Below, one piece after another: positions 45,485 through 57,152 of a stretch of 64,000 bases of DNA. This stretch comes from Thinopyrum elongatum (taxonomy: Eukaryota > Streptophyta > Magnoliopsida > Poales > Poaceae). The number at the start of each line of letters is the position of its first letter. Position 1 is the first letter of the stretch. Under the pieces are notes generated by a model, which worked only from the letters and a program-made list of their open reading frames with translations, was not told the DNA's origin and did no database searches. The stretch is from contig CM022302.1 in the NCBI GenBank assembly GCA_011799875.1, forward strand, positions 373,692,775 through 373,756,774, in the 5' to 3' direction. A program made the translations under genes and the position numbers.

Positions 45485-46859
45485 GAGCATCTACATCCGG
45501 ACCTCTCAAAGCCGTCTTATACATCCGGACGGGCTGCCCGGTTACTTTTTTGGACCCATACGGACGCTCCAAACGGATCTCAAACATCCGGACTGACCGG
45601 CACCCCCCATATCCAACCCAAATATGGGGCGGATATGGGGTGGCCCGGGCACGCCCAGGCACGTCCGCCTGACAAGCCCGGCTCACCATCGACCCCACGG
45701 ATGTCCCCACAAAAAACCCCATCGGCCTCGTCGGTCTGAAACCCTAGCTCACTCACTCTCCTCTCTCGCTCCATCCTCTCCTCTCCCCTCACTGATTCCG
45801 ATTGAATCCGGCGCTCCGGCAGCCGCTCCGACGACGAGGTGGATCCGGAGTATGAGTTTGCCCTCCGCATCGCCTTGGAGCGGTCCAAGGTGGAGACCGG
45901 GGGCAGCTCCGGATCTGCAGCCTCGTCGCAGCCGTAGCTTCCCCGTCGGCGCATCTCGGACGCCAGCGCTGGCCCCTCCCGGCTCATGGGCAGCTCCGAT
46001 AGGCGGCCAGCGCAATCGGCGCCTCCCCTATGCCGTCTCCTCGCCCGCCGGCTGCTGCTTCCCCATGTCGTCCCCTCGCCCCGCCGACTGCTGCTCCCCC
46101 TCGTGGGCAGTGATGGGTGCTGGTGCCCGCCCCGCCGGCCCGGACGCGCACGCCGGAGTCGGAGGCGCACGCCGCCCGCCACGAGAGGTAGCAGGCAAGG
46201 GGGAGGGAGGCTGTGGAGAGCTCTGTCCGCCGCCGGCGTGGGTTACCGGCGGAGCCCGACGAGGACGAGTGGCTCCTCGCGTGGGTTTACCGCCGGTCGC
46301 TTATGCCGGCAGAGACAGACGCTCGGCGGCTCCGCCGGAAGAACGCCAAGGCTCTTCGGCTTGGAGTTGAGGAGTCCGAGCGGGGGGCGTTGGAGAAGGC
46401 GAAGGAGGCGGCTCGGCTGGCCAAGCTCAGGCGCCAGCAGGACCGGGCTGTCCAGCGCCTTAAGAGCCTCGTCATCGTCGACTCCTCCGATGACGATGAC
46501 CACGGCTCCTCCTCTGACGAATCGGACGATCCTCCACCAGCCGACGATGGGTACAGCTACGCCGATGACCAGAAGGGGAAAGGGCCGGCCCGGAAGTGGC
46601 GATGTTGATTTTAATTTCAAGTTTTAGATGTAGTATAAAGTTGTCTGTCGTTTATGTGAACTTTGGTGGATATTTTGGTGAACTATTGTGCTATTTCTAT
46701 GTCCGGAGCTGATCGACGTAGTTTGAGGGGTTTGGATATGAGAGACACGGATGTGGACGACGAGATTTGAGGAGTGCCCGGTCATTGTCCACGGACATGT
46801 CCGGGCGCGTCCGCGGGTGTTTGAGCGTCCTGATTTTCCAAGTCCGGCTGTAGATGCTC
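45485..46859. mobile_element. Non-autonomous TIR DNA element
   Basis: The left end GAGCATCTACATCCGGAC and the right end (inverse GAGCATCTACAGCCGGAC) form terminal inverted repeats with one mismatch over 18 bases. The interior has methylation-prone CCGGAC repeats near both ends and a decayed GC-rich ORF. The superfamily is uncertain: I see no CACTA terminus and no clear 3- or 9-base target duplication (TAA left, AAG right). A PIF/Harbinger-like element is possible. Confidence 0.6.
46213..46608 (+). pseudogene. Decayed ORF of the TIR element, acidic C-terminal part
   Basis: The frame reads PDEDEWLLAWVYRRSL, RRLRRKNAKALRLGVEESE, a charged helix rich in A, K, E and R (EKAKEAARLAKLRRQQ), and a serine/aspartate run (DSSDDDDHGSSSDESDD), ending KGKGPARKWRC. 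An upstream piece in another frame at about 45822-45938 (DDEVDPEYEFALRIALERSK, then stop) looks like the N-terminus. The start codon region reads ATTGAATCC where an ATG would be expected. Similar proteins are common in Triticeae repeats but have no established function. Confidence 0.5.
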
Positions 46860-47335
46860 AAGGCAGGGGAAGCGAACATGAAGCTCAGGCCATGCCGTCG
46901 CTGGGAGGTGGCAACGAGGACGACCCAATCCTTCTCTCCCTGTCATGTCCCACCCGTTCTCCCTTCCCTTCTTTTTTTGCTCTGTTCATGCGTGCATCCT
47001 GATGTGAAGTGTTACACTTTCATGTGGTATGTACTCTTTGCCTGCTCAGTGACTAAGGAAGCAGGACGGGTTCATCTCGGCCATTTCTTGTACAACCATC
47101 TTTTTGTTCATCAAGGGTCTTTTGAAATGCAGTGCATATTTTACTTCGTACAAGAAGATATGTTTAGATGCAGTGCAAACAAATATGTCTATGTCTAAAT
47201 TGTCTTGTGGTTTTTTTACCTCTGTCGTTAGAGTGCATAAGAGTGTATCTCCCAAGTACTCTGTTAATTACAAACCTCATAATGCATTTCTTCTCAAGAC
47301 TGATGCAAAAATCGTGCTATAGGTCGGGGCCCTTC
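46860..47335. other. Stretch without a recognisable gene
   Basis: Sequence between the TIR element and the LINE. Short frames only. Confidence 0.35.
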
Positions 47336-47339
47336 TATG

Positions 47340-49147
47340 CACATCATCTTCGAGGATCCTACTGAATGGGGCTGAATGGGGTGGCTGGCCACCCCATCAA
47401 CCATGGTCGGGGCTTTCGACAAGGGGATCCCCTATCCCCGCTCCTCTTTGTCATTGCAATTGATATGCTCCAACAACTACTTGAGTTGGCAACCCGAAAA
47501 GGGCTGCTACACAAGGTGCGGGGGAGAGGGGTCATGGTGAGAACTTCACTCTATGCAGAAGATGCAGCCATTTTCATGGCCCCAATTAAAAATGATATTG
47601 ACAACCTCTCAGTCATCTTGCGCGGATTCGGGAAGGTCACCGGGCTATGCACCAATTTCCATAAGAGCTCTGTTGTGCCCATTCGATGCAATCACCTCAA
47701 CCTGGATCGCATCCTTCAAAGCTTGCCGGCAAAAAGGGCGTCCTTCCCCTTGAGATATTTGGGCCTTGCTCTATCTGTCTGGAAGCTTAAGAAGGCGGAT
47801 TTGCAATTCCTTGTGGACAAGGTAGCGAGCAAGTTGGTTACCTATGATGGCCAAAATATCACCACTATTGGACGCACAACCCTTGTCAAGTCCGTCATCA
47901 CCTCACAAGCGATCTACTTCATGACACCATTGGTCATACCACCGAGCATTATTCAAAATATCAACAAACTCGAGCGGGCTTTCCTTTGGTCCGGATCGGA
48001 CAACACGACGGGTGCCAAGTGCAAGGTGAATTGGGAGATTGTTTGCCACCCGCGCGAATATGGCGGTCTAGGGGTCCTCAACACCGACAAATTTGTGAGG
48101 GCCTTCTGTTTGAGGTGGCCATGGTTTGAATGGATGGCGCCACACAAGATGTGGGTGGGATTGGGAAACCCATGTGATGAGGAGGACCTTGACTTCTTCT
48201 ATGCGTCTACAACCATCACCATGGGGAATGGTGCTAAAACACCTTTTTGGGATTCTCCTTGGCTTCATGGATGCAAGCCCGAAGACGTTGCTCCGCTCGT
48301 TTTTGAGGCCTCCTCGAGGAAGAATTGGAAGGTGCGTGAGGCCCTAAAAAATAATGCGTGGATCCTCAAGATTAACAACTCCACGGTTGTATCCGTTGAA
48401 CACATCCGACAATTCTTCACCCTATGGGCGCTTGTGAATGATGTCCATCTTGATGAACGTGCCGAAGATACCATTGTGTGGAAGCACACGACAAGTGGGC
48501 ACTACTCTGCGGCCTCCACCTACAAGGCCCAATTTCTAGGCTTGGTCCTCTCCCCCATGGATCAAATGGTTTGGAAGGCTTGGGCGCCGCCAAAGGCTAA
48601 ATTCTTTGCTTGGTTGGCTAGCCAAGATAGAATTTGGACCGCAGATAGACTTGCAAAACGGGGATGGCCAAACTGTGGGCTTTGCACTCTTTGCAAGAGA
48701 GAGCAAGAAAGTGGACCACATCTCTTCCTCAAATTCCGCTGCACCATTCGGCTATGGAACTCTGTCATCGCGAAATTCGGCCTTCACCACATGGACACTT
48801 CTACGTGGCAACTTGAGGATTCGGTAGAGGAGTGGTGGACAAATAGAATCGGCACCGGAGTCCCCAATAGGAAGGCTATGGCTTCTCTTACCATGCTCGT
48901 GTCATGGACCATTTGGAACGAGAGGAATGCCCATGTTTTCCGGCAGAAGAGCACTCCGCCACCAATCTTGCTAAACTTCATCGTTTGTGAGGCAAACCTT
49001 TGGGTTACCGCCAGAGCAAAGAAATTATGGTCTATTATTTCATGCGAGTAATCTTTCATGCCGTGTAAGAGTGACTTCTGTAACAAGCTCTCTTCTCATC
49101 TTAAATAATAGATGAGGCAAATCTTTTGCCTTCATTTCAAAAAAAAA
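47340..49147 (+). mobile_element. 5'-truncated LINE with poly(A) tail
   Basis: RT and zf-RVT domains are followed by a short 3' UTR (AATAATAGATGAGGCAAATC) and A9 at 49139-49147. The 5' boundary is estimated from where RT homology begins. The endonuclease and the first RT motifs are missing. Confidence 0.85.
47366..49051 (+). pseudogene. LINE ORF2: RT palm/thumb and zf-RVT, open for 561 residues
   Basis: The frame starts within RT (GRGFRQGDPLSPLLFVIAID), has YAEDAAIF where the catalytic YADD is expected, then the thumb (PLRYLGLALSVW, DLQFLVDKVASKL, REYGGLGVLN). The C-terminal zinc-binding-in-RT region follows (WKAWAPPKAKFFAWLA, CTLCKREQE and WTIWNERNAHVF). There is no stop or frameshift in 1.7 kb, but the missing 5' half and the D-to-E change at the catalytic site make it non-functional. 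Confidence 0.87.
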
Positions 49148-49365
49148 TATGTGCAAATACCTGCTTTGATGCTTACCATGAGTGCTTTGATGTTGGTAGG
49201 GTCTGTGGTATGTTGCAGGGCATCTGGGCATGTGATGGTGATCGCCAAGCCTCACACATACTAGAGTGCGCGAAGTTCCCTCTTCGTCTTCATCTTGGCT
49301 TGTGAGTTAATACGATTTTTCCTACTTCTTTCAACTTACATAAACCACACACGATTTTTGCTTAT

Positions 49366-49500
49366 CTTTTTTAAGAACAAGCAGCAAGCGTCGCTTGTCA
49401 TCTGTATTAAGGAGAAGATATGTTACAGGTTACAATGAAGTTCATCGAGAGTATGATGATCCAAACAACCCGCACGATCGGCCCTAAAACACTACACTCT
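49366..49500 (-). mobile_element. Small LINE-type 3' end fragment
   Basis: Read on the minus strand it ends AATACAGATGACAAGCG, CTTGCTGCTTG, TTCTTAAAAAAG, a form common at 3' ends of grass LINEs. There is no coding part. Confidence 0.4.
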
Positions 49501-49559
49501 ACTCCTCATACATAATTGACCTCACTACTGCAGGATGCTGCTAACGCGACATTACAATA

Positions 49560-50370
49560 AAAAACCCTTCGACGAAAGTGTGCGATGCATTCAGTGGTAT
49601 AGCGAGCTGCTATACAAACAGTTTTTAACCCCTTTCCGCGACGGTATTTTAAAACGTCGCCTTGTCAGTGTATGCGATAGGGGGTCCTTCCCACACGATT
49701 CAGAAACCATCGGGGATAGGGAGCAATGATGTAGACGTGTTGCCAAATGTAATCATATGCGATGCAACAACATATCGCACACACCACATTCTGGCACACG
49801 TGTGGGATTGGTGATCAAACGTTTCTAATGACGCAGAGAAACCAAACGGTGTTTCATACTGAACCGTTTGCGAAACAGTATCTAAGGCACACAGGCCATC
49901 ATAGAAACTGTGTGCGATATGTGCCCCATCGCACACGAGTTTTCTGCAGAAATCGTCTGCCATGCATGACACCATCGCACATGTTTCACGAACAATTACT
50001 GTGTGCGATAATGTGCTATCACAAACGGTTCAAGAGCCCCTGCACATATACAAGTGCTGCAGATCGTTTGTGATTTATTGTGTATGACCAACGGTTGCAG
50101 TATGAGTGACGTGTGCTTTCCGTTCGGGATCGCACACGTTTCCTGAAAAATGTACGAGTGGGATTGCATTTTACATTGTGCATGATTTACTATAAGATCT
50201 CGTGTGCAATAATGTGCTATCACAAACGGTTCGGGAGCCTCTACGCACACGTAGAAGTGCTGCAAATCGTCTGCGATCTGCTGTGTATCACCGACGGTTC
50301 CGCTACGATTGACGTATGCTTTCCGTTGTGGATCGCACACACTCATTTAGTTGAACCGTGTGCGCATCAA
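49560..50370. repeat. CACTA subterminal repeat region
   Basis: Degenerate units of about 10-15 bases (TGTGCGAT, ATCGCACAC, CAAACGGTT, CCGTTTGCG) are present in both orientations, many times. In En/Spm elements such arrays are binding sites of the TNPA protein. A larger unit repeats at about 50010-50130 and 50210-50335 (GATAATGTGCTATCACAAAC then AGTGCTGCA-ATCGT). Confidence 0.7.
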
Positions 50371-50626
50371 TGGCCAGGTTAAAGCAAAAATATCGCATTT
50401 GAATAGGCATGCAAAAAGCAAATTCGCCACAATATGCAATTGAACAAATAGTGTCCACAGGAAGAACATTCGTCAGAATTCGCAATAATTGCAATTGAAC
50501 AAATGATAGGTAAATTCCAATGATTTGTCGACATATATATATGTAGTACATAATTAATCATAGTGTACGAAATACGAAGACCTCATCACATGGAAAACAA
50601 TGGATCCATGCATATATGTTTAGCGG

Positions 50627-53600
50627 CTAACTCTTACTCATTGTTTCAGGAGAAGGCATGCTGAAATGTTCATTATCATCAGTGGGCTTGATGTAGTGAT
50701 TCAGGAAGAAGTTGCTGATAAATCTCCTAACCATCAGCAATTCTCCAGCGGAAAGCGGTTCAGGGGTCCTCGGTTCAAAGATGAGCTGCAGTATTTTTAA
50801 GATCAGAATGTGCCATATGAGTATAGTAGAAGATATTAATTAAGATAGACTTACTGGTACTAATTCGCGAGCATCTTCACAACTATCAATAGATTTGTAG
50901 ATGGAGATCATGTGTCTGCAAACATAGTATCCACAAAGGTTGGTCCCTGCTTGTTGCTGATGACACTGAAATTTTTTGTACAGAATTAGTCATGTATTTG
51001 CCCTGTTAGAAACAACCTAACCGGTGTTAGATGTATTTTTTTCTTTGGACAAAAATAGAAAGAGGTTTATTTAGAAACTTGAACATTTGACTAGCGTAAG
51101 AAAAGGTATTTGCAAACTATTGGATACATTCTGAAAATAACGGATTTTGGTGTCTTACCGGAGAAACGATCTCGTGCTGCAGAGGTAGTTCCCTCTTGAA
51201 CAGGTTCCGTGGTTTAGTTTCCACAATGCCAACACACTGCAAATGAAGATGAATTTTCACATACTCAATTCTTGAACCAGATATGAATGCAAATTAATTT
51301 CAACATCTAGAATTTAATACCTATCCATGAATTGTTGAAGATGCATCAGATCCTGAGGCTTTATTGACTCTCTGAGAGAATCCATGTAGTAAACTATGTT
51401 CTTGTTTGGAACACTGAATACTAAGATCCAGTGATTGCTACAGATTAAGAAAACATGAACTTACGAATTATATCGAAATTTGAAAGACAATCAGTGTATG
51501 CGTGGTTGTTTATTTGACTTACCCTTCATGATATAGCCAAAGAAATGATTGTGCATGGGACATGTTTTCGAAGATACGGGCGACCTTATTAATGGCCCAC
51601 TCCCGTTCATCCTTATCTTGTAATAATGTGCCATTTGCTAATTCAGGATCTATGAAATACACACTCTCCCTTTTTCTTCTCTGCGCGATCAATCCCCTAA
51701 GAGGAATAAAATACAGTTACCTGTTTATCATTTACAACCTTGTATGGAGAAGTTGATCAGAGTTTGTTAAGTACTTACAAAATCAGGCATCTAACAAGAG
51801 TGGCATCGATCACGTTGAAGTTGAAGAAGAGATGTAAGTCCTTGAAATCCACACTGATGGAACCCGGATCATGTCAGAAATGATTGTTGTTCTAGTAGAC
51901 TAGCAGAACATGATGATCTGCTGACATTTGATCCATGCAATATTTATGTAACGCGCGACAACTGGAACTGCACTCATCAAAGTATTCGCCAACAAGAAAT
52001 GGCTGACCATGGACGTAATTGCGTGCTTCAAGTATGTCTGCTTTATTTTTATCAAGCATCAATTCTAACTCTGCATTGTCCATGTCGTCAGAAATAATAT
52101 TACTCTCCGATTCGAACAACTTGCTGGTAATTTGGTTCTGGGCGATGAGTGCCTTAAGTAAGAGGCAATCGTTCTCATTCCCCCTCGGTCTTGGGGGCCA
52201 CCTCCTCAAGGGTGTAGCCTTTTTGATCGCTTCCTTCTTGGTACTTGAAGTACTTCTGGTGCAAGGTCTGGATGGCTGAAAGGCGGACTGTCGAGCAGAC
52301 GGTAAAGCTGCGACGGACTGCTTAGCAGACAGTTTAGCTACACCGGACTGCTGAGCTGGCGGTGCTGCTGTGACGGACTGCTGGGCTATAGGAGTAGAGG
52401 CATCGGACTGCTGACCAGGTGTTGAAGCTATGTCGGGTTTCTGTGCAGGTGGAGCCAACTTGTCGGTGTGCTGAGAAGGCTGTGCCAACGCGTTGGTTTG
52501 CTGAGCAGGCAGTGCTGACGCATTGGTATGCTGATCACGCGGCTGCGGATTGACGGACGGATGAGAAGTCAGTTCTGGACCTATAGACTGCTTAGTAGGC
52601 GGTTCCAAAGCATCGGACTGCTTAGTAGTCCGTTCCACCAGGTTGGTCTGCTGAGCATGTGTGCCGCTGAGTCTCCCCCCGCTGCTTCAGTGGTTGGCAT
52701 CTGAACCGGTGGTGCGTCTTCAGTAGTTGTAGGCCTTGCCACTGGCTGCTCTAGGGCGGAAGGTGACATGGCCTGTACAACACAAAGTCTGGTGGGCTGA
52801 CCATAGGTTAATGCATCAGCCGTCGAATTACGAGTATTAGGTTCCTCTGGGGAAGCACGCGAGTGCTGTTGTGGCAAGGAGAGCGTCAGCGGTTGAAGGG
52901 CGACATTGGTTGCTCTTGGCGGGGCTTCAGAGATCTCATCCATGAAGTCTATTTCCTTTTGTGGCTACTGGATGTGATGTAACAGTGTTTCTCCCAAGGT
53001 CCTCTGCTCATCAAAGTCCCCTAGGACATTCTTCAGGGCAAATTCATTGAATCCAGGCTTTACTTCAGTCACGTAGCACTTCACATAGCCCGGTTTCAAT
53101 GGCACATTGTCCAACAAGAGGCGCTCTTCCAAGAAGGGTGGGCAAACCCAGGCTGTTGCACATTTTGACATACCTTCATAATGTGTAAGCACGCCCCTCA
53201 GTCTGTCTTTCATTGCAGATAGATCAGATATAGCATCATCATGAGCAGCTGCAGTCTCAGTGTCGCTGGGGTCAGCTGATGCATAGCTACTCTTGTCCGG
53301 TGTTGTCGCGCAATAAGCAGCATCCTCCATGCCCGCCTCCCCTCCCATCTGCTGGATATCTGTCAGTGGTAGAGTCTTGTGCATCATCATTGACTCCTCA
53401 ATTTCCTTTTGAAGCCCCTGATACATGTCCCTCCTCAACCTTTCATACAATTCATTCCGCTTCATTTCACTCCTCGCTTTTTTCATGCTGAGCCTCTCTT
53501 CTTTGATGAGTGTGAAATCCCTCTTGTGCGGGACATTGACACCTATACCCCTTGCACGGCAAGGGGGCTCTTTTGTTTCTAGAGCATCGGACAGAATGTC

Positions 53601-54474
53601 ACATGGCCGCGAGTTCCTGTAGAACCTTCCAGGGATCTTGGAAGCCTTTAACATCACGCGATACAGTTCTTCGTCACGTGAGTTTTCAAAGTAATAAGTT
53701 CCTTCGTCACGCCTCCTTGCACATGCCCGCAAGTACTCTCTAGCGCGTTCGCCCCTGATTTCACTAAAGGCCGGTTTCCCACCTGCAGCTACTGCTTCTT
53801 TGTCCTCCTGGTCCCATATCGGTTCCATGCCATAGTATCTTGCCACACCCATACGGTGGGGGTGTGTGTTCCTCTTCTGAAGTTCTGATTGCTTGGCACT
53901 CTTCTCAGTAAACTCTGTAGTTGCCCTGGCCCTTTTGAATTTTGCCCAGTCTGCCTTTGTAATTTGGGGGTATGCGGGGATTGGGTCCTTGCCTTCACTC
54001 AAGTACTTCTTGTACAACACATGCTTCCAGTTTCTCCAAGCATCCCTGGCCTTCTTCAGTGCATCGTGTTCCACTTGCATTCTCCACTGCTCTGGAATGT
54101 TGAAGTGATCCATGGTCTCCCGGACTATCCTTTGCCGTGTTTCTATGTCAGCCTTCCAAAACCCCCGGCAGATTAATGTTGAGCCTTGCCCTGCCAACAA
54201 ATCCACACATACTCCTGAACCTCGTGCATGCTTTATCTGGTTTAGTTGGAGCCCAAGACTTTAAATCGATGTCGGTTACTTCATATACACCTTTAGGCTG
54301 GTGTGTGGGCTTGTTTGGAGTGTTCTTCCGTGTCCTGACCGGAAGGGTAATTGCTGCATCTCTATCCTGTTCCAGATTACTTGATCCCTGACCATCCACT
54401 AAAGACCTAGGGTTGTCGGACTCAGATGAAGATACATCGCCTGAAGCATGAGTGTTGTTGCTGCTACTCGGCAT
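50627..54474 (-). pseudogene. CACTA-encoded protein: transposase_24-like plus Ulp1 (C48)
   Basis: Minus strand. Part 1 starts MPSSSNNTHASGDV at 54474. The transposase_24-like part has RIVRETMDHFNIPEQW, ARDAWRNWKHVLYKKYL and GVARYYGMEPIWDQEDK. A charged region and the proline/glutamine repeats at 52284-52643 follow. Part 2 is a Ulp1-like cysteine protease over exons ending at 51779 and covering 51523-51696, 51321-51437, about 51165-51236, 50855-50966 and 50627-50785. It has SVDFKDLHLFFNFNV, NHWILVFSVPNKNIVYYMDS (catalytic His and Asp) and QQAGTNLCGYYVCRHM (Gln and Cys). Breaks: frameshift in a G-run at about 54165, TAG at 52965, frameshift at about 52660, TAG at 51892, and TGA shortly after. 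The joining of the fourth exon is uncertain. Confidence 0.75.
52284..52643 (-). repeat. Twelve 30-base tandem units (10-residue repeat)
   Basis: Units start every 30 bases from 52284 (plus strand CGGACTGCTGAGC-like), with a partial 13th at 52644. On the minus strand they encode a degenerate PAQQSxAxxP decapeptide. The period is exact over 360 bases although the sequences are diverged, so indels have been selected against or the array arose by clean duplications. Confidence 0.85.
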
Positions 54475-55354
54475 CTACAGAGAACACATGCGAAACTAAG
54501 GAAAGGAGGATAAGCATAAAGCTAATAACTTGGTAGCAAGCTGTCTAAACATGTCATGCAATAATTTTGAAAATGTATGGCTAATTTGTTAACTTTGTGT
54601 GACTCGGGCACCCACGATCTGTAAATCGACAATAACTAATTGGAACAAATACAACTTATATGTACTAGTTAGGAAGGTAGATAATGAACATATATATGCT
54701 CTCCGTTATTTTATAGCCAATTTGGAAACATACCGAACGAAATAGGAAGAGGGATTGCAAGGAAATATGCCTCACCGCGATGGAGAGCAGTAACTAACAT
54801 GTTTTTGTGCAAACCCCGTAGGGCCACAAGAGAGGCGAGGGTTACATGATCGATATGCTCGAGGGCGGCTGGCGAGTAAACGAAGACAGCGAGGCGCGGG
54901 CAGCCGCCTGTTGGGAACGACAGTGGAGGTAGGGTTGACGCCGAAGAGTGGGCACACGGCCGGGTTGAGCAAGCCGGCGCCGGAGAGGGTTCTGGTGTGG
55001 ATCTGGGGGAGGGGGATCTGGCGATGGAGAATGGGTGGACTATTGGGTGAAACGGGCATGGGCGGTGGGGGAATGTTGGCGGTTTCGGTGAAAAAAGTGA
55101 AAAAAGATCCCCGGTTGCCGCGCAGAAAGGCCTATGCAAACGGTTGCCTCTAAGCGCCCGTGTGGACAAACAACATAATTTCGTTTGAGATGAAGACTTG
55201 CTAATTTTGAAATGAAGACGTGAGTTCATCGTTTCGCCTCGAATTTTTTTCCATGGTAAGCAATCACCATTATACCACAGGTTTGATTTTCTGGCACATT
55301 TTAGGTCTCGTTTGCTATATTTTAGCCATTTGTTGCATTTACCGTGCATTTTGG
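54475..55354. other. 5' region of the CACTA element
   Basis: A GC-rich tract (54780-55150) and an AT-rich tract follow without recognisable domain. TTTGG at 55350-55354 should be the left target duplication of the Copia element. ORFs crossing the LTR boundary are spurious. Confidence 0.45.
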
Positions 55355-57138
55355 TGAAGGAAATATGCCCTAGAGGCAATAATAAAGTTGTTATTTTATA
55401 TTTCCTTATTGATGATAAAGGTTTATTATTCATGCTAGAATTGTTTTGATCGGAAACTTAAATACATGTGTGGTTACATAAACAAATACCGTGTCCCTAA
55501 TATGCCTCTACTAGACTAGCTCGTTGATCAAAGATGGTTAAGGTTTCCTAACCATAGACATGTGTTGTCACTTGATAATGGGATCACATCATTAGGAGAA
55601 TGATGTGATGGACAAGACCCATCCGTTAGCTTAGCATATGATCGTTCAGTTTATTGCTATTGCTTTCTTAATGTCAAATACATATTCCTTTGACTATGAG
55701 ATCATGCAACTCCTGGATACCGGAGGAATACCTTGTGTGCTATCAAACGTCACAACGTAACTGGGTGATCATAAAGATGCTCTACAGGTATCTCCGAAGG
55801 TGTCTGTTGAGTTGACATGGATCGAGATTAGGATTTGTCACTCCGAGTATCGGAGAGGTATCTCTGGGCCCTCTTGGTAATACACACCATAATAAGCTTG
55901 CAAGCAAAACGACTAAGGAGTTAGTTACGAGATGATGTATTACGGAACGAGTAAAGAGACTTGCCGGTAATGAGATTGAACTAGGTATGAAGATACCGAC
56001 GATCGAATCTCGGGCAAGTAACATACCGACAGACAAAGGGAAGTACGTATGTTGTCATAACAGTTCGACCGATAAAGATCTTCGTAGTATATGTGGGAAC
56101 CAATATGGGCATCCAGGTCCCGCTATTGGTTATTGACCGGAGAGGCATCTCGGTCATGTCTACATAGTTCTCGAACCCGTAGGGTCCGCACGCTTAACGT
56201 TCGTTGACGATATAGTGTTATATGAGTTATATGATTTGGTGACCGAATGTTGCTCGGAGTCCCAGATGAGATCACAGACATGACGAGGAGCTCCAGAATG
56301 GTCCGGAGGTAAAGATCGATATATAGGACGATGATATTTGGACACCAAAAGAGTTTCGGGAGGTACCGGGTAGTCATCGGATCACCAGAAGGGGTTCTAG
56401 GAAGGCCCGGGAGGCTATATGGGCTTAATGGGCCAAAGGGAGGAACACACCAGCCCACAAGGGGCTGGTGCACCCCTCTCCCTGGCCGCCGGCCCTAGGG
56501 GAAGGAAAGGGGGAGGGTTGGACCCTCCTGCCTTTCCCTCCTCATGAGAGAAACGAAAGGGGGGGAGGGGAGGGGCGCCACCTGCCCCTGCCTTCCTCCC
56601 GCACGCAAATAAGGAAGGGGGCGCGGCCAAGGGCAAGAGCCCAAGGGGGATTCGGCCACCCTTGGGGTGCCTCCTGGCTGCCTCCCCTCTCCCCCACCTA
56701 TATATATGTGGGAGGGGGCGCCACCCAAGGACCACGACAATCTCTTAGCCGTGTGCGGGGCCCCTCTCCACAGTTTCGTCCCTCGGTCATATTTTCGTAG
56801 TGCTTAGGCAAAGCCCTGCGGGGATTGCATCACCACCACCGTCACGACGCCATCGTGCTGCCGAAACTCATCCACTACTTCGCCCGTCTTGCTGGATCAA
56901 GAAGGCGAGGACGTCACCGAGCTGAACGTGTGCTGAACACGGAGGTGTCGTACGTTGGGTACTTGATCGGTTGGATCACGAAGAAGTTCGACTACATCAA
57001 CTGCGTTAATAAACGCTTCTGCTTACGGTCTACGATGGTACGTGGACACACTCTCCCCTCTCGTTGCTATGCATCTCCATGGATAGATCTTGCATGTGCG
57101 TAGAATTTTTTTTGTTTTCCATGCAACGTTTCCCAACA
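55355..57138 (+). repeat. 5' LTR of the Angela-type element
   Basis: 1784 bases from TGAAGGAAATATGCC to TTTCCCAACA. The promoter TATA lies at 56699-56707. The downstream purine-rich GC region (56400-56700) is shared with 63430-63730 in the 3' LTR, with short indels. Confidence 0.93.
56699..56707 (+). promoter_or_regulatory. LTR TATA box
   Basis: TATATATATG occurs in a GC-rich setting. Position about 1.35 kb into the LTR agrees with the promoter location known for BARE-1. It is repeated in the 3' LTR at about 63730-63739. Confidence 0.7.
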
Positions 57139-57139
57139 G

Positions 57140-57152
57140 TGGCATCCGAGCC
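57140..57152 (+). promoter_or_regulatory. Primer binding site, Met-tRNA type
   Basis: TGGCATCCGAGCC, one base after the LTR. The usual form in this group is TGGTATCAGAGCC or TGGCATCAGAGCC, so at least one base is changed. Confidence 0.85.

Larger units (their letters stand above)
49523..55354 (-). mobile_element. CACTA (En/Spm) DNA transposon, interrupted by Copia LTR
   Basis: The left terminus CACTACTGCAGGATGCTGC fits CACTA ends. Bases 49560-50370 hold many short subterminal repeats (ATCGCACAC, AACGGTT, TGTGCGAT). The minus-strand gene at 50627-54474 encodes TNPA/transposase_24-like and Ulp1-like parts. The right end is not reached: the Angela-type element begins at 55355, and the rest of the CACTA would lie beyond the window. 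No TNPD-type DDE transposase (transposase_21) was seen, so the copy is non-autonomous or split. Confidence 0.75.

Noticed and set aside
45447..46935. Similarity between MTSLGGSNDSD (45451) and MPSLGGGNEDD (46891) on both sides of the TIR element, suggesting a split or duplicated gene
   Set aside because: Only about 11 residues, no longer alignment and no known domain; chance cannot be excluded.
49700..50382. Short ORFs in the repeats ATCGCACAC/AACGGTT, at first considered as satellite or CRISPR-like array
   Set aside because: Units are degenerate, in both orientations, next to a CACTA terminus; they are subterminal repeats of the transposon.
54711..55433. 240-residue minus-strand ORF
   Set aside because: It crosses the boundary between the CACTA element and the Angela LTR, so it cannot be an old gene.
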